In this document: positions 9,882 through 20,299 of the stretch, in pieces
How positions within the stretch are numbered: the first letter of the stretch is position 1
How the letters are laid out: the number at the start of each line of letters is the position of its first letter
Assembly: GCA_002719675.1 (NCBI GenBank)
Contig: PBID01000003.1
Span: 179,948-243,947 of the forward strand
Source: Chloroflexota bacterium
Lineage (GTDB): Bacteria; Chloroflexota; Dehalococcoidia; Lucifugimonadales; GCA-2719675
DNA length: 64,000 bases
Direction of reading: 5' to 3'
Position numbers and translations under genes: made by a program
The notes under the pieces: generated by a model
Database searches by the model: none
What the model was told of the DNA's origin: nothing
What the model saw: only the letters and a program-made list of their open reading frames with translations

Positions 9882-11567
9882 ATGAAAAAAATATTATTAA
9901 CATCGTTGTGTCTTGTTATTTTGATGGTTTTGGGCTGTTCGAATGACGCCCAAGTAAGCCTTGATGTTTCTACTGATGATAGAAAAGAGCAGAGTACTAA
10001 ATCTGTATCATCGTCTGCTCAAAATACTGAAAAATCTCAAGCCCAATCGACCCAAAAAACAGGAGGAGGTACATTTAGGAGATTGTGGTCAGATCCACCT
10101 ACTTTGGACCCTCATTTAACAAAAGATACTACTTCTGCTGGAATTGTTGTTGAGATATTTAGTGGATTAGTGGGATTAAGTACTGATTTGGAGCTTGTGG
10201 CAGATTTGGCAGAGACTTGGGATATAGACAGTACAGGAACAATTTATACGTTTAAAATTAGAGAGAATGCGAAGTTTCATAACGGAAAAAATGTTACTGC
10301 TGATGACGTGAAATGGTCTTTTGAAAGATCAGCCAGTAAAGAAACGGCATCTCCTGTAGCAGAGACATATCTAGGTGATATTGTTGGCCTAAAGGATTAT
10401 ATGGAAGGCAAAGCTGATTCTATCAAAGGTTTAAAAGTTATTGATCAGCAAACTATCCAGATTACTATTGACGCACCTAAACCATACTTTTTAGCGAAAT
10501 TGTCTTATCCCACTTCTTATGTATTAGATCGTGATGTTGTTACAGCTGGCGGAAGGAATTGGTGGTTGGAAAATCCAGTCGGGACAGGGCCATTTAAACT
10601 AACTGAATATAAAATTGGTGAAAGGATAGTTTTAACCAGAAATGATGATTATCATTTAGGCCCAATTGATATTCATAAGATAGAAATGTATTTAGGTGGC
10701 GGACAATCAATGGCAATGTATGAAAATGATGAAATTGATATTACAGGAGTTGGTTTATTTGATTTAGAGAGGGTTTTAGATAAACAAGAGCCGCTAAATA
10801 AAGATTTAGTAATTGCTCCGCCTGGGTTTAGTATTTCTTATATTGGCTTTAATACTACAATGCCGCCTTTTGATGATAAAAAATTTAGGCAAGCATTAAA
10901 TCATGCAATTGATAAAAAGATGATTGCTAAAGATGTTTTATCTGATTTAGTTGTTCCGGCGTATAGAATTTTACCTATTGGATTCCCGGGCAGAAGTGAA
11001 AACATCGATGGGTTATCATATGACCAAGATTTAGCAAAGCAATTATTAAAGGAATCTAAATATTCTGATTCTTCATCTAGGCCAAGGATTACAATTACTG
11101 TACCTGGAACAGGCGGTACGCTAGGGTTAGATTTGGAAGTAATTTTAGAAATGTGGAAACAAACATTAGATATTGAAGTAGAAATACAACAAGTTGAATG
11201 GGCAACTTTCTTAGAAGAATTAGATAAAGAGGCATTGCAGGTTTATGCAGGATTGGGTTGGGAGGCTGATTATCCTGATCCACAGGATTTCTTAGATATA
11301 TTGTTTCATTCACAAAGTGCTCAAAACCATGGGCAACATTCTAACAGCCAATTGGATGATATCCTTGAACGAGCAAGAGTTGAACAAGATATTAATAGTA
11401 GAATAGAATTGTATCGCCAGGCGGAACAAATTATCGTTAATGAAGCCTATTGGGTTCCATTGTGGTTCACTGGGGAACAATATGCTTTAATTAAACCAAG
11501 AGTTCAAGGGTATGTTTTGACTCCTATGACTGTTCCTAAGTTAAGCAAGTTGAAAATATCTGAATAA
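9882..11567 (+). CDS. ABC transporter substrate-binding protein, family 5 (peptide/nickel type), lipoprotein (start 9870 or 9882)
   Basis: Lipobox 'VLGCS', 'DPPTLDPHLTKDTTSAGIVVEIFSGL', 'YTFKIRENAKFHNGKNVTADDVKWSFER'. Confidence 0.92.
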   Translation: MKKILLTSLCLVILMVLGCSNDAQVSLDVSTDDRKEQSTKSVSSSAQNTEKSQAQSTQKTGGGTFRRLWSDPPTLDPHLTKDTTSAGIVVEIFSGLVGLSTDLELVADLAETWDIDSTGTIYTFKIRENAKFHNGKNVTADDVKWSFERSASKETASPVAETYLGDIVGLKDYMEGKADSIKGLKVIDQQTIQITIDAPKPYFLAKLSYPTSYVLDRDVVTAGGRNWWLENPVGTGPFKLTEYKIGERIVLTRNDDYHLGPIDIHKIEMYLGGGQSMAMYENDEIDITGVGLFDLERVLDKQEPLNKDLVIAPPGFSISYIGFNTTMPPFDDKKFRQALNHAIDKKMIAKDVLSDLVVPAYRILPIGFPGRSENIDGLSYDQDLAKQLLKESKYSDSSSRPRITITVPGTGGTLGLDLEVILEMWKQTLDIEVEIQQVEWATFLEELDKEALQVYAGLGWEADYPDPQDFLDILFHSQSAQNHGQHSNSQLDDILERARVEQDINSRIELYRQAEQIIVNEAYWVPLWFTGEQYALIKPRVQGYVLTPMTVPKLSKLKISE

Positions 11568-11640
11568 TTTTAATATTTAATTTTGTTATTATGATCAATT
11601 CAGTAGCATGTAATTAAATTGAAGGTTTTTTGAAAAAAAA

Positions 11641-12594
11641 ATGTGGAATTATATTATTCGTAGATTGCTTTGGGTTCCATTTTTACTTTTAGTGGTTTCT
11701 TTTATTTCTTTTATGCTTTTTCGTTTAGGCCCTGGTGACCCAGTGCTAGTAATTTTGGGAAATAAATACGATCCTAGCTCTCAATCTGCTCAAAATCTTA
11801 GAGAAGAGCTTGGGCTTGATAAGCCTTTGATGGTTCAATTTGCTAATTATTCTGTAAATTTTTTCCAAGGTGATTTTGGGGAAAGTTATCGCTATAGGGG
11901 GCAATCAGTACGAAAGTTAATTTCCGCAAAGATGTGGATTTCTGCTCAATTATCTTTGGCTGCATTGGTAATTAGTACTACCATTGGGATACCGCTAGGG
12001 TTTTTCATTGCGCATAAGCAAGGAGGGTGGCAAGACCCTGCTATAGTAACCATTTGTTTAGTAGTAATGTCTATACCTGTAATGGTATTTGTTCCAGTGT
12101 TATTGTGGTTATTGTGTCTAAAAAACTTGTGGCTACCGTTTTGGGGCGGAATACCTTGCTCAGGGTGGGGCGGATTATTTGATCAAAGGATAATTGTTCC
12201 TGCTTTGTCAATGGGGCTGCCGGGAGTTGCAGTTTTTGTTAGATTAATGCGTGCTTCTACCCTAGATGTAATGAAACAGGATTATATTGTGACTGCTCAT
12301 TCAAAAGGATTAGGGCCATTTGTTATAGACACCAGACATGTTTTTAGAAATGCAGTAATTCCCATAGTCACTATTTTGTCTTTTTCTTTGGCCGGCTTGA
12401 TTGGAGGGGCAATCATTACTGAAACAATAATGGGAATCCCAGGGATTGGAAGACTGGCAGTTCAGTCGGTATTTGATAGAGATTATCCGGTTATTATGGC
12501 AATCACTTTGATTACTGCAGGATTTTTTGCAATTGCTAATTTACTTGCGGATATTACTTATGCTTTGGTTGATCCGAGAATTCGATACAGGTAA
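11641..12594 (+). CDS. ABC transporter permease, DppB-like
   Basis: 'MWNYIIRRLLWVPFLLLVVSFISFMLFRLGPGDP', 'ETIMGIPGIGRLAVQSVFDRDYPVI'. Confidence 0.93.
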   Translation: MWNYIIRRLLWVPFLLLVVSFISFMLFRLGPGDPVLVILGNKYDPSSQSAQNLREELGLDKPLMVQFANYSVNFFQGDFGESYRYRGQSVRKLISAKMWISAQLSLAALVISTTIGIPLGFFIAHKQGGWQDPAIVTICLVVMSIPVMVFVPVLLWLLCLKNLWLPFWGGIPCSGWGGLFDQRIIVPALSMGLPGVAVFVRLMRASTLDVMKQDYIVTAHSKGLGPFVIDTRHVFRNAVIPIVTILSFSLAGLIGGAIITETIMGIPGIGRLAVQSVFDRDYPVIMAITLITAGFFAIANLLADITYALVDPRIRYR

Positions 12595-12600
12595 ATTTTC

Positions 12601-13566
12601 ATGACTCAAAATGTCAAAACAGAACAAGAAATTAAGTCTTTCAAAACTAAAGGGCATATACACAGAGCTTTTGATAGATTAATAAGAAAAAAACTAGCTG
12701 TGGGATGTTTAGTGATTTTAGGAATTATTTACCTTTCAGGAATCACTGTTGATTGGATTTCTCCTTATGGGTATACAGACCAAGATTACACACAAATTAG
12801 ACAAAGTCCAAATTCTTCTCACTGGCTAGGAACAGATCGTGCTGGAAGAGATGTTTTTACACGAGTTCTTTGGGGTATTCAAAATACATTGATTTTAACT
12901 TTTGTAGGAATGTTAACGGGGGGATTAATTTTAGGCGTAACAATGGGATTGGTAAGTGGATATTTTGGAGGTTATATTGATGCAATTATCCAAAGGACAG
13001 GAGAAATAGTTTCTTCTATTCCTACATTTTTTTTGATTTTAATCATTTCAGCAACTGTTCGGCCGAGGATAATTGAATTTGTAAGGTGGGTTGAAGACAA
13101 TAGCTTTTTGGAAGGTTTAGTTAGAGGGGGGATTGTTGATTATTTTGTAATTTCGTTATCTTTGGTCAGTTTTGGTTGGATTGGTACTGCTCGGTTGGTA
13201 AGAGGTCAAATATTATACTTAAAAGAAACACAATTTATTGATGCAGCTAGATCTATTGGCGTATCAACTCCTAATGTCTTGTTTAGACATTTGTTACCTA
13301 ATGCAATCAGTCCTTTAATTGTTACAGTGACAATGGGAATGGGTTCAATGATTGGCGCAGAGATATTTTTGAGTTGGATAGGGCTTGGAATTCAACCTCC
13401 AAGACCTTCCTTAGGGGTGATGTTGTGGGAAAGCGGAAATATTAGCGTCATAAGAACAGAGCCTTGGTTAATGTTTGCTCCTGGAAGCGTAGCATTTTTA
13501 ATGGTATTAGCATGGAATTTATTAGGAGATGCCCTGAATGATGTTTTCAATCCTAGAACTTACTAA
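12601..13566 (+). CDS. ABC transporter permease, DppC-like
   Basis: 'HWLGTDRAGRDVFTRVLWG', 'AARSIGVSTPNVLFRHLLPNAISPLIV', 'EIFLSWIGLGIQPPRPSLGVML'. Confidence 0.93.
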   Translation: MTQNVKTEQEIKSFKTKGHIHRAFDRLIRKKLAVGCLVILGIIYLSGITVDWISPYGYTDQDYTQIRQSPNSSHWLGTDRAGRDVFTRVLWGIQNTLILTFVGMLTGGLILGVTMGLVSGYFGGYIDAIIQRTGEIVSSIPTFFLILIISATVRPRIIEFVRWVEDNSFLEGLVRGGIVDYFVISLSLVSFGWIGTARLVRGQILYLKETQFIDAARSIGVSTPNVLFRHLLPNAISPLIVTVTMGMGSMIGAEIFLSWIGLGIQPPRPSLGVMLWESGNISVIRTEPWLMFAPGSVAFLMVLAWNLLGDALNDVFNPRTY

Positions 13567-14995
13567 TTTTTTTAGATCTTGAGACTAAAAATATAACCAA
13601 TATAACAATTGCTGCGGAACTTAAATCTTTGGAATCGGATCCATTTGCTTGACAAGATCCTTTAGTAGATTTTGAAGCATTCTTTTTTTCAGAGTTGTTT
13701 TCGTTTGAACCTATTGTTTCAGCACCAGCTTGAGGGGTTAAAGAAAAAAGTTTAAGCTTTTTTTGAGGGATTGCTGTAGGTCGTGCAGATTGATTTTTTT
13801 CTTGAGTATACAAAGGGGCTTTGACGGTTGTACGCCATTCGTTTTCTAACTCAATCAGAGACTTGTTGTATGTTTTTTGTATGGCATCAGGAAGGCTTGT
13901 TCCTTTTTTCATATTGGCCATTAATTCTCTCATTTTATGTTTTCCATATTTTGAAATAATCATTGAAACTAAAGATCTGCTTTGTCCATAAAATATTATT
14001 ACGTCTTCTGGAGTAGAAGGATATTTTTGAGATAATGTTATTGGCGTAATTAATCTGTTTGTTCCTATGGCAAATTCTAATGCCAAATCATAAGAATAGC
14101 TTGGTTGTATATTGCCGTATTCTGCAAGACCTTCGTCTAGCCATTGGGGTAGTTTATATATTCTTCCTTCTCCAGCTCTATGAGATAAAATATGAGTTGC
14201 TTCATGGGAGGCGGTTCCAGAAGTTAATTGGCCTGAACCTAGGACTAATACGGTACCATAAGATGTAAATGCTTGACCTTCTGTAACCAGTTCTCTGCTG
14301 ACTGTTTTGCTTTTTGCAGGTAAGGCGCTTATCATTTCTTTGTAATTGTTATATAGAGTTACTCGTATTGGAAGATTGATTTTTTCATTATCTGGATTGA
14401 AAAGAACAGGGTTCATTTTTTTTACAGTTTGGTCGATTGAATCAAGAACTATTTCAGCTCTTTTTTTAACTGGACCGTGGTAAGCTACGTTTACCAAATC
14501 ATTTGAGACATATTTCCATTCAAATCTGGGATCTAAATAAATAGATTGTTTGCTCTTAGTGGTTGATTTTTCACCAGTAATATATGTAATTTCGTATTCA
14601 TAGTTAACAAATGTATTAGGAGGAACATACTTAGCAGGAGTGTCTGTTCTCCAAAAAAAGTTTGCAGTTGTATTTTGGGAAAGATTATTTTGAGTAAAAT
14701 TCATGTAATTGTAGGCTCCTCGTTCTTGAGTGCCAAATTTAATTTTTAATTTAATTGATTGTATTTTTTTTGAATTTGAAAATTCAGCTTGAAATTTAAT
14801 TCCATCAGGGAATTCGCTTGTGATTTTTTCAGATACGATTTTGTTTGAATTTTCTTCGGCGTATAGGTGGTTATTTTGTATAGAATGTATTAGAAAAGAA
14901 GAAGCGCTTATCATCAATGAAGCGAACAAAATAGATAACCCCATTTTTCTGTTAACTGGGGATTTATTGATTTTTGAATTTAAAATAATATTCAT
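13553..14995 (-). CDS. Peptidase MA-like zinc metalloprotease domain protein, membrane anchored
   Basis: HExxH-type 'ASHEATHILSHRAGEGRIYKLPQWLDEGLAEY'; N-terminal signal/TM; C-terminal TM followed by basic residues (VILVIFLVSRSKKISKF). Confidence 0.82.
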   Translation of the reverse strand: MNIILNSKINKSPVNRKMGLSILFASLMISASSFLIHSIQNNHLYAEENSNKIVSEKITSEFPDGIKFQAEFSNSKKIQSIKLKIKFGTQERGAYNYMNFTQNNLSQNTTANFFWRTDTPAKYVPPNTFVNYEYEITYITGEKSTTKSKQSIYLDPRFEWKYVSNDLVNVAYHGPVKKRAEIVLDSIDQTVKKMNPVLFNPDNEKINLPIRVTLYNNYKEMISALPAKSKTVSRELVTEGQAFTSYGTVLVLGSGQLTSGTASHEATHILSHRAGEGRIYKLPQWLDEGLAEYGNIQPSYSYDLALEFAIGTNRLITPITLSQKYPSTPEDVIIFYGQSRSLVSMIISKYGKHKMRELMANMKKGTSLPDAIQKTYNKSLIELENEWRTTVKAPLYTQEKNQSARPTAIPQKKLKLFSLTPQAGAETIGSNENNSEKKNASKSTKGSCQANGSDSKDLSSAAIVILVIFLVSRSKKISKF

Positions 14996-15600
14996 TCATC
15001 TAGTATTTTAAGTGTTGATTTTATTAGAGAAATTCTTTGAGAAAACGTGATTATAGAAAGGGATGTAATTAGCAGAAGGCAATAAAAAATTGAATTTGCA
15101 AAAAATTCTTCGAATATAATTCCGATTACTAAAATTACAATCCTTTCTGCTCTGGTCATAATACCTATGGTGCATTTGATATTTAAGCTTTCTGCTTTTG
15201 ATCTTGCATAGCTTACTAAGCTTGAAGATGCTACAGACGTTAGAATAAATAAGTTGTGTATCATGTCGTAATTTTTAGAATGGAAATATACTAGAATTCC
15301 AATAAAAATTAATATTTCTCCAATTCTATCGCATATTGAATCTAGAAGCGCACCATATTTACTAGTTTGTTTATTTGTGCGAGCCATTTCGCCATCAAGC
15401 AAATCAAAGAATCCGGAAAGAAGTAAAATTAATCCTCCGTATATTAGAAAGTTTTGTGAAATCATAGTTGCTGAAATTGCTGAAATGATTACTCCGGAAA
15501 TTGTTAGATGGTTAGGAGTAATTTTGGTTTTTCTTAGGAAAACCACAATTGGCTTTGATAGATAATCAGACACTATTTGTTTTGTTTTATTTCTATCCAA
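14992..15600 (-). CDS. CDP-alcohol phosphatidyltransferase family protein
   Basis: Signature D-G-x2-A-R-x8-G-x3-D-x3-D: 'DLLDGEMARTNKQTSKYGALLDSICDR'. Confidence 0.9.
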   Translation of the reverse strand: MDRNKTKQIVSDYLSKPIVVFLRKTKITPNHLTISGVIISAISATMISQNFLIYGGLILLLSGFFDLLDGEMARTNKQTSKYGALLDSICDRIGEILIFIGILVYFHSKNYDMIHNLFILTSVASSSLVSYARSKAESLNIKCTIGIMTRAERIVILVIGIIFEEFFANSIFYCLLLITSLSIITFSQRISLIKSTLKILDE

Positions 15601-15829
15601 AATATTTTTCCGTACAAAAATATAACGTCAATTGTTATGTTGTTTATTTTTTAAATTTTACAATCGCAATCTTTGATTGAGATTACTATGTTTCATTTTA
15701 TATCTAATTGTTCTTGATTAAAAGCAATTGGAGTTGAATCAAAAAACAAATTTTTTCATTAATGACTGCGTTTATTCAAAATGATATAATTTACCTAGGA
15801 AATAATCCCAAAATATTCTAGAGGGGTAT

Positions 15830-16618
15830 ATGCTTTTAGCTATTGATATTGGAAATACGAATATAAACATTGGTCTTTTTGATTTGCTGAAATCAAAAGA
15901 TAGACATGTCCCTATTGTAACTTGGAAAGTTGCAACTGCTCCTTCGCGCATGGTAGACGAGTATGGGATTTTGCTTGTTGACTTGCTTGAAAACAAAAAA
16001 TTGTCTGTTGATATTATTAGTAATGTAATAATTTCAAGTGTAGTGCCGCCTTTGACGAACGTTTTTTTTGAAGTTTCGGAGAAATATTTATCTATGAAGC
16101 CTCTTATTGTTGGCTCAGGAATTAAAACAGGGGTAAAAATTGTTTATGATTCACCAAGAGATGTTGGAGCAGACAGAATAGCTGACGCAGCAGCTATTCT
16201 AAAATTATATAGTAATCCAGCTATAGTAGTTGATTTTGGGACTGCAACTGTATTTGATGCAATTTCTGAGGATGGCCAGTATATTGGTGGTGCTATCGTT
16301 CCTGGAATATCCGTTTCAGCCGATGCTTTATACCATGGGACATCCCAATTACGTAGAGTTGACTTAAATACTCCAAAAACAGCTGTAGGTAAAAATACGA
16401 TCCACGCATTACAGTCTGGTTTAATATTTGGTCATATTGCAATGGTTGAAGGGATGATTAAGAGGCTAAAAACAGAGTTGCCAGGAGGTCCTATAGTAGT
16501 AGCTACAGGGGGATTTTCAGAGCTTGTAAATAAAAACACACAGATTTTTGATTATGTTGATTTGAATTTAACACTGTCGGGATTATATTGTATATTTGAA
16601 CTTAATCAACATAAATAA
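15830..16618 (+). CDS. coaX: Type III pantothenate kinase
   Basis: 'LLAIDIGNTNINIGLF', 'DVGADRIADAAA', 'VVDFGTATVFDAISEDGQYIGGAIVPGI'. Confidence 0.94.
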   Translation: MLLAIDIGNTNINIGLFDLLKSKDRHVPIVTWKVATAPSRMVDEYGILLVDLLENKKLSVDIISNVIISSVVPPLTNVFFEVSEKYLSMKPLIVGSGIKTGVKIVYDSPRDVGADRIADAAAILKLYSNPAIVVDFGTATVFDAISEDGQYIGGAIVPGISVSADALYHGTSQLRRVDLNTPKTAVGKNTIHALQSGLIFGHIAMVEGMIKRLKTELPGGPIVVATGGFSELVNKNTQIFDYVDLNLTLSGLYCIFELNQHK

Positions 16619-16666
16619 TATTATAGTTAAATATATAAAATTGAAACGAATAATGAATTTGTAATT

Positions 16667-17866
16667 ATGATTAAGTATTTTGAAAATAAAAAGATTGTAA
16701 TAGGTGTAACAGGAAGTATTGCAGCATACAAATCTGTTGATATAGCTAGCCAGTTGACACAAAGAGGTGCAATTGTTGATGTTATTATGACTGAAAAAGC
16801 TACTAAGTTTGTTAGTCCGTTGTCTTTTCAGGCAATCACTCATCGTAAAGTAGTAGTTGATTTATATGATCCCGCTTCTGACATGGGCATGGATCATTTA
16901 GTTTTAGCAAACCAAGCAGATCTTTTTGTTATAGCACCTGCTACAGCTAATATTGTTTCAAAAACAGCTTTAGGTATTTCGGATAATTCATTAACTGCAA
17001 CTTTGTTAGCAACTGAGGCTCCGATTTTGATATGCCCAGCTATGGACGGAGATATGTTTCAAAAACCTCAGATTAAAACTAATTTAGATAAATTAATTGA
17101 ATATGGCTTTCATATGTTGGGCCCAGATGAAGGAAGGTTAGCCTCTGGCAAAGTTGGAAAAGGGAGATTAGTAGAATCATCTGAAATTTTGGATATGTGT
17201 AGATATATTTTGGGGATTCATGGAGACTATGAAGGCAAAAATATTGTTGTTACATCCGGAGGAACCCGAGAACATATTGATCCCGTAAGGTATATTTCTA
17301 ATAATTCTTCTGGGAAGATGGGGAATTTTTTAGCTGAAGCTGCTAGAGATAGAGGCGCCTTCGTTCAATTAGTTTCATCTTCAACGGTTTCAAAACAATC
17401 TCCTGGGATAGAGTTAAAAAAGGTTAAAACAGCTGAAGAAATGCTACAGTCTGTTGAGCTTGCATCTACAAGTGCCGATGTTCTAATTATGGCTGCTGCT
17501 GTTTCTGATTGGAAACCAAGTGATGTTAGTCAACAAAAAATTAAAAAAGATGGTGTGAAAGAAATTTCCATTGAAATGGTTCAATCTTCAGATATTTTGT
17601 CAACTGTATTAAAACCTGGATTAATAAAAATTGGTTTTGCAGCGGAAACTCAGGATGTTATAAAAAATGCTTTAGAAAAATTAAATTCGAAAGGGTTAGA
17701 TTTAATTGTAGCTAATGATATTTCAGATGAGTCTATTGGGTTTGAAAGTGATTATAATTCTGTGGCCATTATTGATAAAAACGGCAACACAAAACAAGTT
17801 GATAGATCATTAAAATATGAAGTGGCAAATTTGATACTTGATGAAGTGCTAAACTTATTCGATTGA
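16667..17866 (+). CDS. coaBC: Bifunctional phosphopantothenoylcysteine decarboxylase/phosphopantothenate--cysteine ligase
   Basis: 'IVIGVTGSIAAYKSVDIASQL', 'PAMDGDMF', 'VVTSGGTREHIDPVRYISNNSSGKMG', 'IKIGFAAET'. Confidence 0.95.
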   Translation: MIKYFENKKIVIGVTGSIAAYKSVDIASQLTQRGAIVDVIMTEKATKFVSPLSFQAITHRKVVVDLYDPASDMGMDHLVLANQADLFVIAPATANIVSKTALGISDNSLTATLLATEAPILICPAMDGDMFQKPQIKTNLDKLIEYGFHMLGPDEGRLASGKVGKGRLVESSEILDMCRYILGIHGDYEGKNIVVTSGGTREHIDPVRYISNNSSGKMGNFLAEAARDRGAFVQLVSSSTVSKQSPGIELKKVKTAEEMLQSVELASTSADVLIMAAAVSDWKPSDVSQQKIKKDGVKEISIEMVQSSDILSTVLKPGLIKIGFAAETQDVIKNALEKLNSKGLDLIVANDISDESIGFESDYNSVAIIDKNGNTKQVDRSLKYEVANLILDEVLNLFD

Positions 17867-17919
17867 GCTATTATACACTTACTGCTACAAGATTGTATTT
17901 TGTGTGTTTCGATTGATAA

Positions 17920-17949
17920 TTGACCACTCAAATTTGGTTGTGCTACAAT
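17920..17949 (+). promoter_or_regulatory. Putative sigma70-type promoter of the atp operon
   Basis: TTGACC (17920-17925), 18-nt spacer, TACAAT (17944-17949) with extended -10 TGC; ~45 bp before the first atp gene. Confidence 0.5.
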
Positions 17950-17993
17950 TTCCCCCGATGTTCGAAATTGTTTAGATTTAGGAGTGCATTTTA

Positions 17994-18185
17994 TTGCGTA
18001 ATGCCCTGAGATTTCTTGGATTGGGCTGGTATGTAGTTTTGTGCTTGTTTGGATGTGGTTATATAGGTTATATTTTCGACAATAATTTAGGAACAAAACC
18101 GGTTTTGATTCTTTTGGGACTATTGACTGGTTTGTTTCTTTCAGTTGTAGGGATATACCGTATGGTAAAGACATTAAACAATTAA
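17994..18185 (+). CDS. AtpZ/AtpI-type small membrane protein
   Basis: 63 aa with two TM helices (RFLGLGWYVVLCLFGCGYIGYIFDN...PVLILLGLLTGLFLSVVGIYRMV), TTG start, immediately upstream of atpB. Confidence 0.75.
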   Translation: MRNALRFLGLGWYVVLCLFGCGYIGYIFDNNLGTKPVLILLGLLTGLFLSVVGIYRMVKTLNN

Positions 18186-18221
18186 ACGAAAAATGTTTTA
18201 AGTATTTGAACGAGGGTTTTT

Positions 18222-19304
18222 TTGCCAGGCATTTTATTAAATAGAAAATTATTAGTCTTTTTAGCTCTCTTAGTTCTTGTGATAAGTATATTTGGAGGTA
18301 TTTTAGGGCAAAAGTTTGGAGGGGGATTTTTGGGATCTCCTATGGCTCATATTCAACTTCCGGCTGAATCGATTAGCAGTTCTCCGGTGGGTGAATTAGG
18401 ATTTTTAGGCAAAATATATATAACAAATACGATGATAGCTACTTGGATTACTATCTTGTTTTTATCTGTTTTTGCATTTCTTGGATCAAGGAAAGCCTCA
18501 GAGATACCTAATCGTATTCAAGGATTCTGGGAAATTGTTTTGGAGCTTTTTATTACTACTTGTGAAAGAGTTGCTGGTAAAGAAAAGGGTAGAATATTTT
18601 TTCCTCTTGTCATGACGATTTTTTTGTTTATTGTCACAGCAAATTGGTTTGGTATTTTGCCAGGATTTGGAACTATTGGAAGAGTAGAAAGTCCCGAAGA
18701 AGTATTTCATCATAGAGGCATAGATATTCATTCAGGCGACCATCATGCTTCTGATGAAGATCTAGAAGGTGTTAGGTTGCAGGTTTTTGATAAATTATCT
18801 GACAATGTTTTTGTATTGAATTTAGGATCTGGCCAGAGCGTAACTAATGGAAAAGCATGGATGGATGAACATGAACATGGGCATGAAGAAGGTGGAAAAA
18901 AAGCAGGATTGTTGGTTCCTTACTTCAGAAGTGCTAATACAGATATTAACACTCCATTGGCTATTGCGATTGTTGCCACAATAATGATTCACTTTTGGGG
19001 ATTAAGTACTTTAGGTATATTTGGTCATATTGGAAAGTTTATTAATTTTAAACATGGCCCTATAGGATTTTTCGTTGGGATTTTAGAGGCCCTTAGTGAG
19101 GTAGCAAGGTTAGTTAGTTTTACATTTAGGTTGTTTGGAAATATATTTGCCGGAGAAGTTTTATTGATTGCTATGGCGTTTTTGATTCCTCTTGTGGGCC
19201 TCATTCCATTTTTGGGTTTGGAGGTCTTTGTTGGTGCAATTCAAGCATTTATTTTTTCAATGCTCACATTAGTTTTTGCAACTGCTGCTACATCACATCA
19301 TTAG
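18222..19304 (+). CDS. atpB: ATP synthase F0 subunit a
   Basis: Essential-Arg helix 'EVARLVSFTFRLFGNIFAGEVLL' and C-terminal 'VGAIQAFIFSMLTLVFA'; contains a His/acid-rich insertion. Confidence 0.95.
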   Translation: MPGILLNRKLLVFLALLVLVISIFGGILGQKFGGGFLGSPMAHIQLPAESISSSPVGELGFLGKIYITNTMIATWITILFLSVFAFLGSRKASEIPNRIQGFWEIVLELFITTCERVAGKEKGRIFFPLVMTIFLFIVTANWFGILPGFGTIGRVESPEEVFHHRGIDIHSGDHHASDEDLEGVRLQVFDKLSDNVFVLNLGSGQSVTNGKAWMDEHEHGHEEGGKKAGLLVPYFRSANTDINTPLAIAIVATIMIHFWGLSTLGIFGHIGKFINFKHGPIGFFVGILEALSEVARLVSFTFRLFGNIFAGEVLLIAMAFLIPLVGLIPFLGLEVFVGAIQAFIFSMLTLVFATAATSHH

Positions 19305-19441
19305 GAGAAAAATATTATTATTATTGATCAGTTTTAGGTGAAAATTACTAGAAAATCATTTTACTATTTAAGAAAATTATTTTATAAAGAAAATATACGT
19401 TATTGGTTAAAATTTCAATTACAACATATAAGGAGTAATAG

Positions 19442-19675
<234 letters not shown>

Positions 19676-19718
19676 ATTCGTTGGTTATTACAATTCTACA
19701 GAAAGCTGTTGTTAGATT

Positions 19719-20213
19719 ATGGATGCATTAGGTATTAATTTAGCTACTTTGTTAACACAAGTTGTGAGTTTTTTGGTTTTGTTTTTTATTCTTTCGAAAG
19801 TTCTTTATGGCCCATTGGTAAAAATTATTGACCAGAGGGCTTTAAAAATTAAAGAAAGTTTACAGATGGTAGAAAAAGCGAAATCTGATTCTGCAGAACA
19901 AAGTCGAATAATGGAAGAAAAATTGTCTGAAGCAACGACAGAAGGACAGGCTATTATTGCTGAATCCAGAAAAATAGCGCAGAAATTTCATGATGATGAA
20001 TTAGCTAAAGCTAAGGCAGACATAGAGGCTGAACGTTTAAAGGCAGCGACTAATATACAGCGAGAAAAAGATGTGGCTTTAGAGGAAATACGTAAGGAAT
20101 TTGCTGGCTTGGCAGTTGATGCAGCTGAACGTGTTATTGGAAAATCAATTGATCCTAAAACGCACAAGGATTTGATTGCGCAAGTTTTGAAAGAAGGTAC
20201 AGAAGTCAAGTGA
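19719..20213 (+). CDS. atpF: ATP synthase F0 subunit b
   Basis: N-terminal TM helix then long charged coiled coil; position in operon. Confidence 0.95.
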   Translation: MDALGINLATLLTQVVSFLVLFFILSKVLYGPLVKIIDQRALKIKESLQMVEKAKSDSAEQSRIMEEKLSEATTEGQAIIAESRKIAQKFHDDELAKAKADIEAERLKAATNIQREKDVALEEIRKEFAGLAVDAAERVIGKSIDPKTHKDLIAQVLKEGTEVK

Positions 20214-20299
20214 TGAATAATTGACTTAATTTTGATTAAGTACAGGTGTTCGTTTTGGCTTTAGTGGAAGGTTTAATTTTATGTCGATAGAGGGTTTTA

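Noticed and set aside
17945-17971. Inverted repeat ACAATTTC-N11-GAAATTGT at the atp promoter
   Set aside because: Real but AT-rich with a long loop and overlapping the -10; too weak to call an operator or attenuator without comparative data.
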